Assembly: GCA_964549445.1 (NCBI GenBank)
Contig: CAZJVS010000009.1
Span: 68,428-132,427 of the forward strand
Direction of reading: 5' to 3'
DNA: 64,000 bases
Source of the DNA: SpSt-539 sp964549445
GTDB lineage: Bacteria; Planctomycetota; Phycisphaerae; UBA1845; UTPLA1
The notes beneath the pieces were generated by a model. That model was not told the DNA's origin, did no database searches, and saw nothing but the letters and a program-made list of their open reading frames with translations. Shown here in pieces: positions 43,090-52,282 of the stretch. Made by a program: the position numbers and the translations under genes. How positions within the stretch are numbered: the first letter of the stretch is position 1; every line of letters starts with the position of its first letter.

Positions 43090-44040
43090 TTACGGATTTC
43101 CGATGCCGTGTTCCACGACCGGCTTCCCGGGACACGAGTCATACCGCCAGCCGTTCCCGCGCGCCATTGCCGAGCGATAGGGGTACTGCGACGGATCGAA
43201 GTTGACCAGCAGATCCACTTGGTAACCCCGGCTCAGGTGCTTCACCTTCTGCGCATGCCCGTCGAGCATGCTCGTGTTGAACTCGCCCAGCTTACCATGC
43301 CACCCGGGCACATCGACCGCGACGCCGCCGTTTCCCGCGTCCCTGAGTTCGTTCGTGCTCAGGAACGCCTGCGCAAATCGTCCTTCGTAAAAAAGCAGCG
43401 TTTCTGAAGCGTTAATCACCGTGCTGAGCGGCCGCATGAACGAACCGATCCGCAGCGACGTCTGTCCGCCCAGTTCGTTCGGCCCCCGGAACCACAGGAA
43501 GTCACCCTGGTAGCTGGTGCCCCAGCCCTTCCAGACCGGTCCGTCGATCGCCGCGTCAAGATCGTCAACAGTACACGGCGCGGTGAAGAGGTATCCCGGC
43601 TTGTAATTCGGAACCCGTGCATACCCCTGATCACCCGGGCACTGAAACTCCTTGAACTCCATGTTGGGGTCGAAGTTCACCCCCGCCACCGCCGCGTTGA
43701 ATGGCCGATAGCGCGAGCCCAGACTCGCATCCATCGGGTCAAAATCCGATCGCATCTCGCCGCATTGCCCGTCCGCCCCCCCGAAGTCCCACGCGCCAAG
43801 CCCGCGCCAATACGTTTCACCGCTCTTGGCCATCGGGTGCGCGACGCCCCGCGGCTCGGAAATCGCGTGGTTCTGTCCGAACTGGTTGACCGTGCGCAGG
43901 TTTGCCAGGCATTTCAGCCGGATGCCCTCCTGCCGCGCCGCCGTCAACGACGGCAGCAGGATCGAGATCAGCAACGCGATGATCGAAATCACCACCAGCA
44001 GCTCGATCAGCGTAAATCCGCGTTCGCGAGGAGACTTCAC
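43090..44040 (-). CDS. Pseudopilin-like protein, copy 3 (divergent)
   Basis: 316 residues from a GTG at 44040 (GGAGG 8 nt upstream), which gives MKSPRERGFTLIELLVVISI, the same prepilin signal length as the other copies; the ATG at 44082 was rejected for that reason. It keeps CLANLRTVNQFGQNHAIS, FKEFQCPGDQGYARV and VPGWHGKLGEFNTSMLDGHA but is the most divergent copy. It lacks the CPxCP tail, ending KPVVEHGIGNP. Confidence 0.87.
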   Translation of the reverse strand: MKSPRERGFTLIELLVVISIIALLISILLPSLTAARQEGIRLKCLANLRTVNQFGQNHAISEPRGVAHPMAKSGETYWRGLGAWDFGGADGQCGEMRSDFDPMDASLGSRYRPFNAAVAGVNFDPNMEFKEFQCPGDQGYARVPNYKPGYLFTAPCTVDDLDAAIDGPVWKGWGTSYQGDFLWFRGPNELGGQTSLRIGSFMRPLSTVINASETLLFYEGRFAQAFLSTNELRDAGNGGVAVDVPGWHGKLGEFNTSMLDGHAQKVKHLSRGYQVDLLVNFDPSQYPYRSAMARGNGWRYDSCPGKPVVEHGIGNP

Positions 44041-44108
44041 TCCGTGATCCTCCGACGCCCTGAGGCGGCCTGTCGTGCGCATCCCAATGATATGCGACCG
44101 CGCCCGCC

Positions 44109-44144
44109 AAACAAAACGTCCGCGACGATTCCCGCCGCGGACGT
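44109..44144 (-). terminator. Terminator after FecR-like gene
   Basis: On the minus strand a perfect 9-bp stem ACGTCCGCG/CGCGGACGT (44136-44144 with 44116-44124), 11-nt loop, followed by TTTTGTTT. It lies directly after the stop at 44183 and before pseudopilin copy 3. Confidence 0.8.
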
Positions 44145-44182
44145 CCTTTGATCTCTTATCCTGCCGGCCCCGAGCCGACCGC

Positions 44183-45166
44183 CTAGCGTCGCTTCCCGCT
44201 CGGCGCCGTTCCGAAGTTCAGCGGAACCCGGCCAAATCCCACCCCGAAGTTGCCATCGGGACGGTTCGTGACGTTGTTGTTCTGGTTCAGGCGATTCGCG
44301 ATCGCCTGGCCGAGCAACAGCCCCGATGTATTCGTCTGGGCGGTCTGCTGAAGCCCGAACAGATTGCTGGCATTCAGTCCGAGCGACTTCAAATTGCCGG
44401 TCTGGTTAAACGGGTAGATCGAATTCTGGTTCCCACCGTTCGTGACCAGGATGTTGAACCCCGTCGTGTTGGTGTTCAGGAAGCTCGCGTCGCCGCCCTT
44501 GACGCCGAACACGTCCGGCACGCTCACCGGCACGTTAAACCGCGCCGATTGAATCCAGTAGCTCATCCGCTGATTGACCGACTGGCCCGGGAAGATCAAC
44601 CGTCGCTGATTGCTGTTGTTCTGGATCGCCTCCACGAGGCCGCGATCCGCCAGCGACATCTGCCAGCGACCCGTGCCGCGCTCAACCCACATCCGGAAGC
44701 CCCACGTGCCGCGTTTCGACAGCGTCGCGTTCGGAGACCGAATCTCCAGGTCGCTGCGGACCGTTCCCTCGGCCACGCCCGCCCGGATCGCGCCATACGC
44801 AAGACCCAGTCGAGTCGTCGGTGTCGCCTCTTTCTTGAACAGCTCGTCGATGCTCGCCAGCGTCCCCGGCTCCAGCATGATGATCGTCGGCGGCTCCGCC
44901 GGCTCCATCACAAGCTGAATCATCGACCGCAGCGGCACATGGAACTGAAGCCCGCCGCCCACCAGGTCGCCGACCTTCGCCTGCGTCCAGCCCGCGTTAT
45001 CCGTCGTCTTCGTTCCGACTTTTGCGTATCGCGCGCCGCCTTCCACCTTGATTACGCGAAAGCGTACGCCCGCCGGCTCCGGGGTCGCACCCGTGCACAA
45101 CGCCAGGAATCCCAGCGTCGCAATGATCGGAATGCCGACTCGTCGAACTCGTGCAAGGCTCATCAT
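44183..45166 (-). CDS. FecR-like exported protein
   Basis: 327 residues; the tandem ATG at 45166/45163 has AAAGG about 8 nt upstream. An N-terminal hydrophobic segment (IPIIATLGFLALCTGA) is a signal or anchor. Residues about 35-180 look like a FecR domain: RFRVIKVEGGARYAKVG, VGDLVGGGLQFHVPLRSMIQ, LEPGTLASIDELF and IRSPNATLSKRGTWGFRMWV. The C-terminal third is Asn/Gln-rich and low in complexity (LNASNLFGLQQTAQTN, RLNQNNNVTNRPDG). No sigma factor or TonB receptor is beside it. Probably a periplasmic protein of the same envelope cluster. Confidence 0.7.
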   Translation of the reverse strand: MMSLARVRRVGIPIIATLGFLALCTGATPEPAGVRFRVIKVEGGARYAKVGTKTTDNAGWTQAKVGDLVGGGLQFHVPLRSMIQLVMEPAEPPTIIMLEPGTLASIDELFKKEATPTTRLGLAYGAIRAGVAEGTVRSDLEIRSPNATLSKRGTWGFRMWVERGTGRWQMSLADRGLVEAIQNNSNQRRLIFPGQSVNQRMSYWIQSARFNVPVSVPDVFGVKGGDASFLNTNTTGFNILVTNGGNQNSIYPFNQTGNLKSLGLNASNLFGLQQTAQTNTSGLLLGQAIANRLNQNNNVTNRPDGNFGVGFGRVPLNFGTAPSGKRR

Positions 45167-45342
45167 GGTTATTGCCTTTCTCTCAAACCGCAGGGTGCCG
45201 TCGCGACAGAGCCGCGAAAACACCACTTACCCCCAAGTGTAGCATGGCTTGTGCCAACCTCTCGACCGATATCTACGTCGCAAACCGCCCTGCAGGGTCC
45301 GGGCCGGCCTGTGAACAGCCCGATTGGGCAAATCTACCCATT

Positions 45343-46050
45343 TTACGGCGATACGGGTTGGGGACTACCCACTTGGCTCGGCGCGGTCTGATCCGGCGAC
45401 GGCTCGGGTGCGGCGGCCCCGTTGTCGTCCGCCGCCGGTTGCGTCGCCGCCTGGTTCGCCTCGCGCACCCACGCCGGCTCGCCCTGCCCATGCTCCGGCT
45501 CAGGCGGCAATTCGATCGGCGTCCCCTCGTATACCTTGTGCTTCCGCATGTACTCATCCGCCTTGCTGAGCATCGAGATCAGCTCGCCGCCGCGGATGAA
45601 CGCGTACTCCGACGTGTCGTCAGCCAGGTTGTTGTAAACCAGTTCGCGCAGCGCATAGTGCCGGTCGCCCAAGCCCCACGACCCGAAGACCACCATGTTG
45701 ATCCCGCCCCGCATCTTGCAGATGCGATACACCATGTACGCGACGGTCCCCTTGTTGATGTACTCGTTCGGCAGAAGCTTCCACGCCGCCCGCGCGATGT
45801 CGCGCGACTCCAGCTTCTGTTGCCGCTCCTCGAACGTCTTGCTCGTGTCCTCGCCGTCCGCAAGGATCAGGATCGCCCGGTACGCCTCATCCACCGTCAC
45901 CAGCGGCGTCTCCGCCAGGTATGCCTGGAACTCCACGTCCCCGAGCGAATTCGGATCGACCTCCGGCGTCTGCGTCCGCTGCGCACTGCACCCGGCCGCA
46001 ATCGCCACTGCGACGACCAGTCCCATTTGTCGGCGCTTTAGAACGACCAT
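45343..46050 (-). CDS. Lipoprotein of unknown function
   Basis: 235 residues. The N-terminus MVVLKRRQMGLVVAVAIAAG is followed by the lipobox Cys (AAGCSA), so it is a predicted lipoprotein. The mature part contains VTVDEAYRAILILADGEDTS, GTVAYMVYRICKMRGGINMV and SWGLGDRHYALRELVYNNLA; I do not recognise a family. The tail is Pro/Gln/Ala-rich. Its start overlaps the 3' end of the outer-membrane-protein gene by 13 nt, so they are co-translated and probably work together. Confidence 0.8.
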   Translation of the reverse strand: MVVLKRRQMGLVVAVAIAAGCSAQRTQTPEVDPNSLGDVEFQAYLAETPLVTVDEAYRAILILADGEDTSKTFEERQQKLESRDIARAAWKLLPNEYINKGTVAYMVYRICKMRGGINMVVFGSWGLGDRHYALRELVYNNLADDTSEYAFIRGGELISMLSKADEYMRKHKVYEGTPIELPPEPEHGQGEPAWVREANQAATQPAADDNGAAAPEPSPDQTAPSQVGSPQPVSP

Positions 46051-47483
46051 GTGACTCCCGAGAACAGGAACGGCCGGCAGTCATTTTCCTTGAACGCGGA
46101 CCCGGGGAAGAACGACCCGAATCGCACCGTCCAGGCCAGGTCGCTCGTAATTCGATAGTTCATGTAGTAGTCGGTTTCCCAGCCGAGGTACGCACTGTTC
46201 TCCGTCGCCAGCGGATCGCTCGACGCCGCGTTCGACCGGTTCTTCGCATAGATGAAGATGTTCGTCCCCAGCTCGAGATTCCGCAGATACTCCACCTCCG
46301 GCAGCGGCAGGAACGCGCCGCCGAATCGCCAGATGTGAATGTTCGAAAGCCGCGGCGCGAACGACAGACCCGTATCGCGGAACCCGAATCCGACGAAGCT
46401 GTTGTCGTGATGCCCCTTCGTCACGCCGCCCACCGAGTTGGTCGGGCTGCCGTACCGTGTCGGATCACCGCTCGCGAACATGTATTCAAACGACAGCCGC
46501 GGCTGCATCGGATGCGTGAACAGGTATTCGATGCCATGATCGAACGCCCACGCGTAGATCTCGTTCTTCGGGATGAACTTCTGGTCGCCGTAGTTGTCGC
46601 CCCGCTCGAAGACCCATTCCGTGCTGTACTTCAGGTTCCGCACGATCTGGCCGGTCGAACCAAAGCCCACGTACTCCGAGTCGTACGTGTAGTTCTGCAG
46701 CAGGTTGATCGGCGCCTCGCGCGTCTCGTCGCGCTGGATCGCGACATACACGAACGGCTCGTGCACCTGCCCCTTGTATCGCTCCTCGATGATGTAGAAC
46801 CACCGGTTGCTCTGCCCCGCAACCGCGTAACTCTGATCGATGTTCGGCGTCGATGACGGCGTCCGCCCGACGATGAACGTCGTCTGGAAGTTTCGCCAGT
46901 CTCCCTGCACCTGCACGTGATCCAGCGGCAGCGAAATCGCGTAGCCCGTCCCGATGTTCACCAGGTCGCGCCCGATCTTGAATCGCAGCGACAGCGGCGA
47001 ATCGATTCCGCCGTACTTCTTCAACGCCTTCGTGACGTCGATCTGGTACCAGCCGCGCTCCAGGTTCGGCCCCACGAAATCAGAATCATTATTGTTGTAC
47101 GACCCGCCGTGCGGCCAGTCGACCCAGCTCATCCACATGCGGGCATAGCCCTCGTGGATGCCCTCGTCCGCCCGCGCCGCCGCCCACAGCCGCACGTTGT
47201 ACGTGTACTGCGTCCGGTTCTCGACCCCGTCGTTGAACGTGAAGATGTACCAGTCGAACCACCCGCCGTAGTCGAACGCGAACCGCTGCGTCATGGGCAG
47301 CGCCCGCTCCGCCCCGATCCGCGCCTCTTCGTCGCGCTGCATCTGCTGCTGCAGAAAGGCCGTGCTGCGCGATTCGGTGGATAGACTGAGCTGTCCCGAT
47401 GCCGGAAGCGCCGACGAAAACATCGTCACGGCGACCAACCCGGCCACGATTCGACGTGTGAGTCTCAGAGTTGGGGACGGCAA
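46038..47483 (-). CDS. Outer-membrane beta-barrel protein, alginate-export-like
   Basis: 481 residues. A TTG start at 47483 with GAAGGG 7 nt upstream gives the signal peptide LPSPTLRLTRRIVAGLVAVT ending at ...ASGQ. The body has alternating amphipathic strands rich in Trp, Tyr and Gly (RFAFDYGGWFDWYIFTFNDG, GWYQIDVTKALKKYG, LRFKIGRDLVNIGTGYAISL) and ends in Phe (LFSGVTWSF), the classic C-terminal residue recognised by BAM. It resembles AlgE-type or other large porins; the substrate is unknown. Operon with the lipoprotein, and likely with the FecR-like gene. Confidence 0.78.
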   Translation of the reverse strand: MPSPTLRLTRRIVAGLVAVTMFSSALPASGQLSLSTESRSTAFLQQQMQRDEEARIGAERALPMTQRFAFDYGGWFDWYIFTFNDGVENRTQYTYNVRLWAAARADEGIHEGYARMWMSWVDWPHGGSYNNNDSDFVGPNLERGWYQIDVTKALKKYGGIDSPLSLRFKIGRDLVNIGTGYAISLPLDHVQVQGDWRNFQTTFIVGRTPSSTPNIDQSYAVAGQSNRWFYIIEERYKGQVHEPFVYVAIQRDETREAPINLLQNYTYDSEYVGFGSTGQIVRNLKYSTEWVFERGDNYGDQKFIPKNEIYAWAFDHGIEYLFTHPMQPRLSFEYMFASGDPTRYGSPTNSVGGVTKGHHDNSFVGFGFRDTGLSFAPRLSNIHIWRFGGAFLPLPEVEYLRNLELGTNIFIYAKNRSNAASSDPLATENSAYLGWETDYYMNYRITSDLAWTVRFGSFFPGSAFKENDCRPFLFSGVTWSF

Positions 47484-47687
47484 ACGAGTCGCCCTTCGAG
47501 CTATGCGGTCATGCGTTTCCGGCGACTGCCGGACGGGCTCCAGCTACCGCGCCAAGTGGACCCGTCGCATCCCGTCGGAAGATTATCGGCTTTCCCGGCC
47601 TCCGCAATACCCGCGAAGACCACGATTCTCGCCTTTCCGATGCGATTCAGTTTCCATCCCCGCGCCGCTGGACATCGCATTTTCCGC

Positions 47688-47718
47688 TTGCGGTCGCCGC
47701 CCGATCTCCGCATAGAAT
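47688..47718 (+). promoter_or_regulatory. Putative promoter in the 316-nt divergent gap before the DUF1223 gene
   Basis: TTGCGG (47688-47693) and TAGAAT (47713-47718), spacer 19 nt, would start transcription near 47725, about 75 nt before the ATG at 47800. Apart from this and the two ribosome sites, I see nothing in 47484-47799. Confidence 0.3.
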
Positions 47719-47799
47719 GTCGTCGAGTGCGGCATTCAGCCGCGACGTCGCCCGGTTCGGTCCGCCGGTTCTGTCGGCCAATTGAGAGGAATCGACAAC

Positions 47800-48711
47800 A
47801 TGCAGAAATTGCGCCTCATCGCGTTTTTCAGTGCTGCCACGGCCGTTTCGGGCGGCCTCTTCCTCCTTCCCGGATTCTCCGCCGCTCAGAGCCCCTCGCC
47901 CGCCAAGGTCGCCGCGCCGGCCGCCCCGGAGGTCTCGAAGACCCGCACCGTCCGCGCCTGGACGTTTCAATCCGAGAAACACCAGGTCGCGCTCCTCGAG
48001 CTCTACACCTCGCAGGAATGCAACAGCTGTCCCCCGGCCGAAAAGTTTCTCAACTCGCTCAAGGCCGAAAAGCTCGACTTCGATCGCGTTTGCCCGCTCG
48101 CCTTCCACGTCAGCTACTGGCCGCACCTCGGCTGGACCGACAGCTTCACCCGCCCCGAGTTCAACGAGCGCCACAAGCTGATGGCCGAGTCCCGCGAACA
48201 CAATCAGCCCTACACCCCGCAGCTCTTCCTCAACGGCGCCGACACCAAGCTCCGCGACGAAAAGTTGCTCGAAGCGCTCGAAGAATGCAGTTCCCGGCCG
48301 GCCGCCTTCAAGCTCGGCATCCAGGTCGAGATGGCCATGAACAAACGCTCCATCGAGATACTCGCCCAGGCCACCAAGTTCCGCGCCGGGATCCTCGCCA
48401 GCGAGGCGGCCGTCGCTCAGTTCGCCATTATCGAGATGGGCTTGGAAACCAAGGTCGAAGCCGGCGAGAACAAGGGCCACACCCTCGTCCAGAACTTTGT
48501 CGTCCGCCGTCTGCTCGACGACGTCGACATCCGCCCCGACGACGGCGTCGTCCCGATCGGCTTCCCCCACGAGCCGCTCGCAAAAGACTGGAACCCCGAC
48601 AAATTGGGAGTCGTCGGCTGGATTCGCCTCCGCAAGGACAGCCGCGTGGTGCAGGCCGCCGGCGGACTGCTCGAGTCGGCAACCGCAAAGACGATTCAAG
48701 TCCCGGAATGA
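47800..48711 (+). CDS. Exported DUF1223 thioredoxin-like protein
   Basis: 303 residues. GAGAGGA lies about 9 nt before the ATG; the N-terminus is a signal peptide (MQKLRLIAFFSAATAVSGGL). The DUF1223 signature is VALLELYTSQECNSCPPAEK, where CNSC corresponds to the CxxC of thioredoxin folds, then VCPLAFHVSYWPHLGWTDSF and PYTPQLFLNGAD. DUF1223 proteins are secreted or periplasmic with a thioredoxin-like fold; their reaction is not established. A C-terminal beta-rich extension (about residues 180-303) follows the core. Confidence 0.88.
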   Translation: MQKLRLIAFFSAATAVSGGLFLLPGFSAAQSPSPAKVAAPAAPEVSKTRTVRAWTFQSEKHQVALLELYTSQECNSCPPAEKFLNSLKAEKLDFDRVCPLAFHVSYWPHLGWTDSFTRPEFNERHKLMAESREHNQPYTPQLFLNGADTKLRDEKLLEALEECSSRPAAFKLGIQVEMAMNKRSIEILAQATKFRAGILASEAAVAQFAIIEMGLETKVEAGENKGHTLVQNFVVRRLLDDVDIRPDDGVVPIGFPHEPLAKDWNPDKLGVVGWIRLRKDSRVVQAAGGLLESATAKTIQVPE

Positions 48712-48733
48712 ACGCAGCGGCGCCCGCCGCCTG

Positions 48734-49957
48734 CTACGACGCCGCCTTGGCGGTCGCCGCGACCGGCCGCTCGCGCAGTTCGGCCATCGACGATACGACG
48801 CCGTCGATCTGAGCCCGCGTGTGGTGCGCGTTCATGATGAACCGCAGCCGCGCTTGCCCCTTCGATACCGCCGGAAATACGATCGAATCGACGTGGTACC
48901 CGCGCCGCGCCAGCGAGTCCGAAAGCCGCTCGCACTCGCCCTCGTCCCCGACCCACACCGGCACGATCGGCGTCGTCCGCGCCATCAGCCGGAACCCCAG
49001 CCGATCCATCGCGCCGAGGAAGTACCGCTGGTTGCTCCACATCTGCTCCCGCAACTCCGGATGCTCGCGCACGACGTCGATCGCCTCGCAGATCGCAAGT
49101 GTCTGGTCCGGCGGAAGAGTCGACGTAAACGAATACGCGCTGGATCCCAGTCGCAGCAGATCGACAAGCTGCTGGTCCGCCGCCAGGAATCCGCCGATCG
49201 CCCCGTACGCCTTGCTCAGCGTCCCCATGCTCAGGATCCGCGGACTCTGAATCCCGTAATGCTCCGTCGATCCGCCGCCGTTCGCCCCCAGCACGCCCGT
49301 CCCGTGGGCGTCGTCGAGATAGACCAGCGCATCATACCGCTCGGCCAGTGCGACCATTTCCGGCAGCGGTGCGATATCCCCATCCTGGCTGAAGACGCCG
49401 TCCGACACGATCACCTTCATGTCCGCGTCGCATGCCTTCAGGCACTCCTCCAGGTGATTCATGTCGCAATGCCGGTACGCGATCTTTTCGACGCCCGACA
49501 GCCGGATGCCCTCGCGGATCGACATGTGATTGAACTCGTCGCTCAGGTACGCGTACGAGTACCGCCGCTTCGGTCGGAATCCGTAGAACCGCGCGATGAT
49601 CGACAACCGCGGCAGCGCCGAGAGCACGCCGACATTCGTCAGGTATCCCGTCGCAAAGAGCAGTGCCGCCGGCTTACCCTTCAGCTTCGCGAGCTTCTGC
49701 TCCAGTTCGTGATAGGCGTCGAGGTCGCCGCCCAGCAGCCGCGACTCGCAGTTGCCCACGCCGTACCGCTCGAGCCCGCGCCGTGCCGCGTCGAGCAAAC
49801 GCGGATGCGTCGCCAGCCCGAGGTAGTTGTTCGTGCTGAACGACACCATCGCCCGTCCGTCGCTCTCGAAGTTCGGGTCCGGAAGCCGGCTCACGCGCAC
49901 CGTGTGGTGCGGCTTGTTGCCGGCAAGCCATGTGTACAGATCGCGAAACTCGTTCAT
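48734..49957 (-). CDS. PLP-dependent alpha-oxoamine synthase (BioF/KBL/SPT family)
   Basis: 407 residues. Enzymes of this family condense an amino acid with an acyl-CoA or acyl-ACP. Landmarks are STNNYLGLATHPRL, the glycine-rich loop NCESRLLGGDLDAYHELEQK, VYLDDAHGTGVLG (the Asp that contacts the PLP pyridine nitrogen), and the Schiff-base lysine K249 in GTLSKAYGAIGG. An insertion of roughly a dozen residues (LSIIARFYGFRPKRRY, about 118-133) precedes SDEFNH, where BioF has a tight loop. No other biotin or sphingolipid gene is near, so the acyl donor and product are open. A TATAAA ends 8 nt before the ATG together with GGGGA. Confidence 0.85.
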   Translation of the reverse strand: MNEFRDLYTWLAGNKPHHTVRVSRLPDPNFESDGRAMVSFSTNNYLGLATHPRLLDAARRGLERYGVGNCESRLLGGDLDAYHELEQKLAKLKGKPAALLFATGYLTNVGVLSALPRLSIIARFYGFRPKRRYSYAYLSDEFNHMSIREGIRLSGVEKIAYRHCDMNHLEECLKACDADMKVIVSDGVFSQDGDIAPLPEMVALAERYDALVYLDDAHGTGVLGANGGGSTEHYGIQSPRILSMGTLSKAYGAIGGFLAADQQLVDLLRLGSSAYSFTSTLPPDQTLAICEAIDVVREHPELREQMWSNQRYFLGAMDRLGFRLMARTTPIVPVWVGDEGECERLSDSLARRGYHVDSIVFPAVSKGQARLRFIMNAHHTRAQIDGVVSSMAELRERPVAATAKAAS

Positions 49958-50092
49958 GCGTCCCCTTTATAGCAAATCCCGTATCGGTTTCGACGCGCCG
50001 GCTCAAGCACCGCCGCGACGGTGAAAGTTAAACATCGGCCACCCGCCGACCTTCGTCGGACAAACCTTGCCAACCGGCATCGGCGACGACCG

Positions 50093-52282
50093 TCACGTTC
50101 CGATAAACACCACGCGCCCGACCTGGTACACGCCCAGTGCGGCAACATACGCAAGGCCCGTCATGTATATGAACATGAACGCCGGCCACCGCCAGGAATT
50201 CGTTTCGCGCCGCACGACCGCCAGAGTGCTCGCGCACTGACAGCACAGTACGTAGAACACCATGAGCGACACGCCGGCCAGCGGGGTGAACAGCGCCCGC
50301 CCCGCGTTCGGCCCGGTCTCCCACGTCGCCGCGCGCATCCGCTCGCGCAGCGTTGCTTCATCTTCCTCGCCGGCGTTGAACACGACCCCCATCGTGCTCA
50401 CAAAAACCTCGCGCGCCGCAAAGCTTGCCAGCACGCCCACGCCCACGCGCCAGTCAAAGCCCAGCGGCGAAAGCACCGGCTCCACCGCGTGGCCCATCCG
50501 CCCGATGTACGACTGCCGCAGTTGCTCCGCCGACAGCCGATCGTCGATCTCGCGCAGTTGTGCCGCCGAGGCGCTCGGCCCCACCGCCGCCCGTTCGTTT
50601 GCCGCCTGCGCCAGTGCCTGCGTGTCGCGCGGAAAATAGGCCAGCGCCCAGAGTACGACGCACACCGCCAGGATCGTCGTCCCCGCCCGCGTCAAAAACA
50701 GTTTGCTCCGGTCCCACATCGCCCGCACGATCGGCAACGGCCGCGGAAGGTGGTAGGGAGGCAGCTCCATGATAAACGTCGGCGTCGGCCCGCGGAGCAG
50801 CGTCTTCTTGAACAGCGCCGCCATTCCCAGCGCCGCGGCTGTTCCTAGCGCATACATCCCGAAAATCACTCCCGCCTTGATCCACACGCTCCCGGTGAAC
50901 ACGGCTGCGATGACCGTCAGGTACACCGGCAGCCGCGCCGAGCAGCTCATCAGCGGCGCCACCAGGATCGTCGCCAGCCGGTCGCGCGGGTTCTCGATCG
51001 TCCGCGTCGACATGATCCCCGGCACCGCGCACGCGTAGCTCGACAGCAGCGGAATAAAGCTCTTGCCGTGCAGCCCTGCCGCGCTCATCAGCCGATCCAT
51101 CAGGAACGCCGCCCGCGCCATGTATCCCGAGTCTTCCAGGATTGCGATGAACAGAAACAGGATGCAGATCTGCGGCAGGAACACCACCACCGCCCCCGCC
51201 CCGCCGATCACCCCGTCCGCCAGCAGGTCCGCCACCGGCCCCGCCGGCAGCACGGCATGAACGCCGCTCTGCAGTGCCTGCTGCCCCAGTTCGATCAGCC
51301 GCATCAGCGGCTCCGCCCACCAGAAAATCGCCAGGAACATGACAAACATGACGCCGGCGAAAATCACCGATCCAAAAAGCTTGTGCGTCAGGATGCGGTC
51401 GATCCGGTCGCTGCGCGTCTCGTGCGTCACGCCGTGCCCGGCCTCGTGCCTCACGACGTTCGCGACGATCGCCCCGATCCACTCGTACCGCGCCTCCGCG
51501 ATCGCACCGCCGACGTCGTGCATCCCCGCCGCCGCAAGCTGCTTCAGCTCGTCGCCGATGACCGACCGCACGCTCGCCGGCGTCGAGTCCGATTCCATCC
51601 CCGCCGACGAATCCGACAGCAGCAGCAGCGCCAGCCCGCGCGCCGCCGACGCCGCGCACGCGCCCGCGCGCTGCAGCGCGTCCGCCACGCGCGCGATGGC
51701 CGCCTCCAGCACAGCCGGCGTCGGACAACGCACGGCCCCGGTGTTCGCCGGCGGAGACCGCAGCGCCTCGCGCAGCATCTCGATCCCCACCCGGCGTATC
51801 CCGATCGTCGCCACAACCGGCACGCCCAGTTCGCGCGACAGGCCCTCGACATCGATGCTGTCACCCCGCTCCAGCGCCGCGTCCATCATGTTGCACGCGA
51901 TCACCACCGGCAGCCCCAGCTCGACGATCTGCGTCGCTAGGTAGAGATTTCGTTCGAGATTCCCCGCATCGACGACGACCAGCACCGCCTCCGGCGCCTC
52001 AACCGACGCGATCCGCCCCAGCAACGCATCCCGCGCCACCGCCTCATCCGGCGACCGCGCCGATAGACTGTAGATCCCCGGCAAATCCAGCAGCGTCGCC
52101 CGCCGCCCGTCCAGCGAGACCTCCCCCTCGCGTCGCTCGACCGTCACTCCCGGATAGTTTCCGACATGCTGGCGCAAGCCTGTTAGCGCATTGAAGAGTG
52201 TCGACTTCCCCGAATTGGGATTGCCCGCGACCGCGATCCGCCGCGGCGGCGCATCCACCGCGATGACGAAGCCGGACGCCAT
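50093..52282 (-). CDS. feoB: Ferrous iron transporter B
   Basis: 729 residues. The N-terminal G-domain has G1 GNPNSGKST (about 20-28), the switch region NYPGVTVE, and G3 DLPGIYSL. Two Gate domains with multiple transmembrane helices follow (FLPQICILFLFIAILEDSGY with MARAAFLMDR; LLSSYACAVPGIMSTRTIE, which holds the conserved Cys). The start at 52282 is set by the 1-nt overlap with the feoA stop and by the GTPase domain starting shortly after. Imports Fe2+ across the inner membrane; the two FeoA-type genes lie immediately upstream in the same unit. Confidence 0.96.
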   Translation of the reverse strand: MASGFVIAVDAPPRRIAVAGNPNSGKSTLFNALTGLRQHVGNYPGVTVERREGEVSLDGRRATLLDLPGIYSLSARSPDEAVARDALLGRIASVEAPEAVLVVVDAGNLERNLYLATQIVELGLPVVIACNMMDAALERGDSIDVEGLSRELGVPVVATIGIRRVGIEMLREALRSPPANTGAVRCPTPAVLEAAIARVADALQRAGACAASAARGLALLLLSDSSAGMESDSTPASVRSVIGDELKQLAAAGMHDVGGAIAEARYEWIGAIVANVVRHEAGHGVTHETRSDRIDRILTHKLFGSVIFAGVMFVMFLAIFWWAEPLMRLIELGQQALQSGVHAVLPAGPVADLLADGVIGGAGAVVVFLPQICILFLFIAILEDSGYMARAAFLMDRLMSAAGLHGKSFIPLLSSYACAVPGIMSTRTIENPRDRLATILVAPLMSCSARLPVYLTVIAAVFTGSVWIKAGVIFGMYALGTAAALGMAALFKKTLLRGPTPTFIMELPPYHLPRPLPIVRAMWDRSKLFLTRAGTTILAVCVVLWALAYFPRDTQALAQAANERAAVGPSASAAQLREIDDRLSAEQLRQSYIGRMGHAVEPVLSPLGFDWRVGVGVLASFAAREVFVSTMGVVFNAGEEDEATLRERMRAATWETGPNAGRALFTPLAGVSLMVFYVLCCQCASTLAVVRRETNSWRWPAFMFIYMTGLAYVAALGVYQVGRVVFIGT

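Noticed and set aside
50020..50092. CCGAC-GAAG-GTCGG hairpin after feoB
   Set aside because: Short stem with no T-run; too weak to call a terminator.
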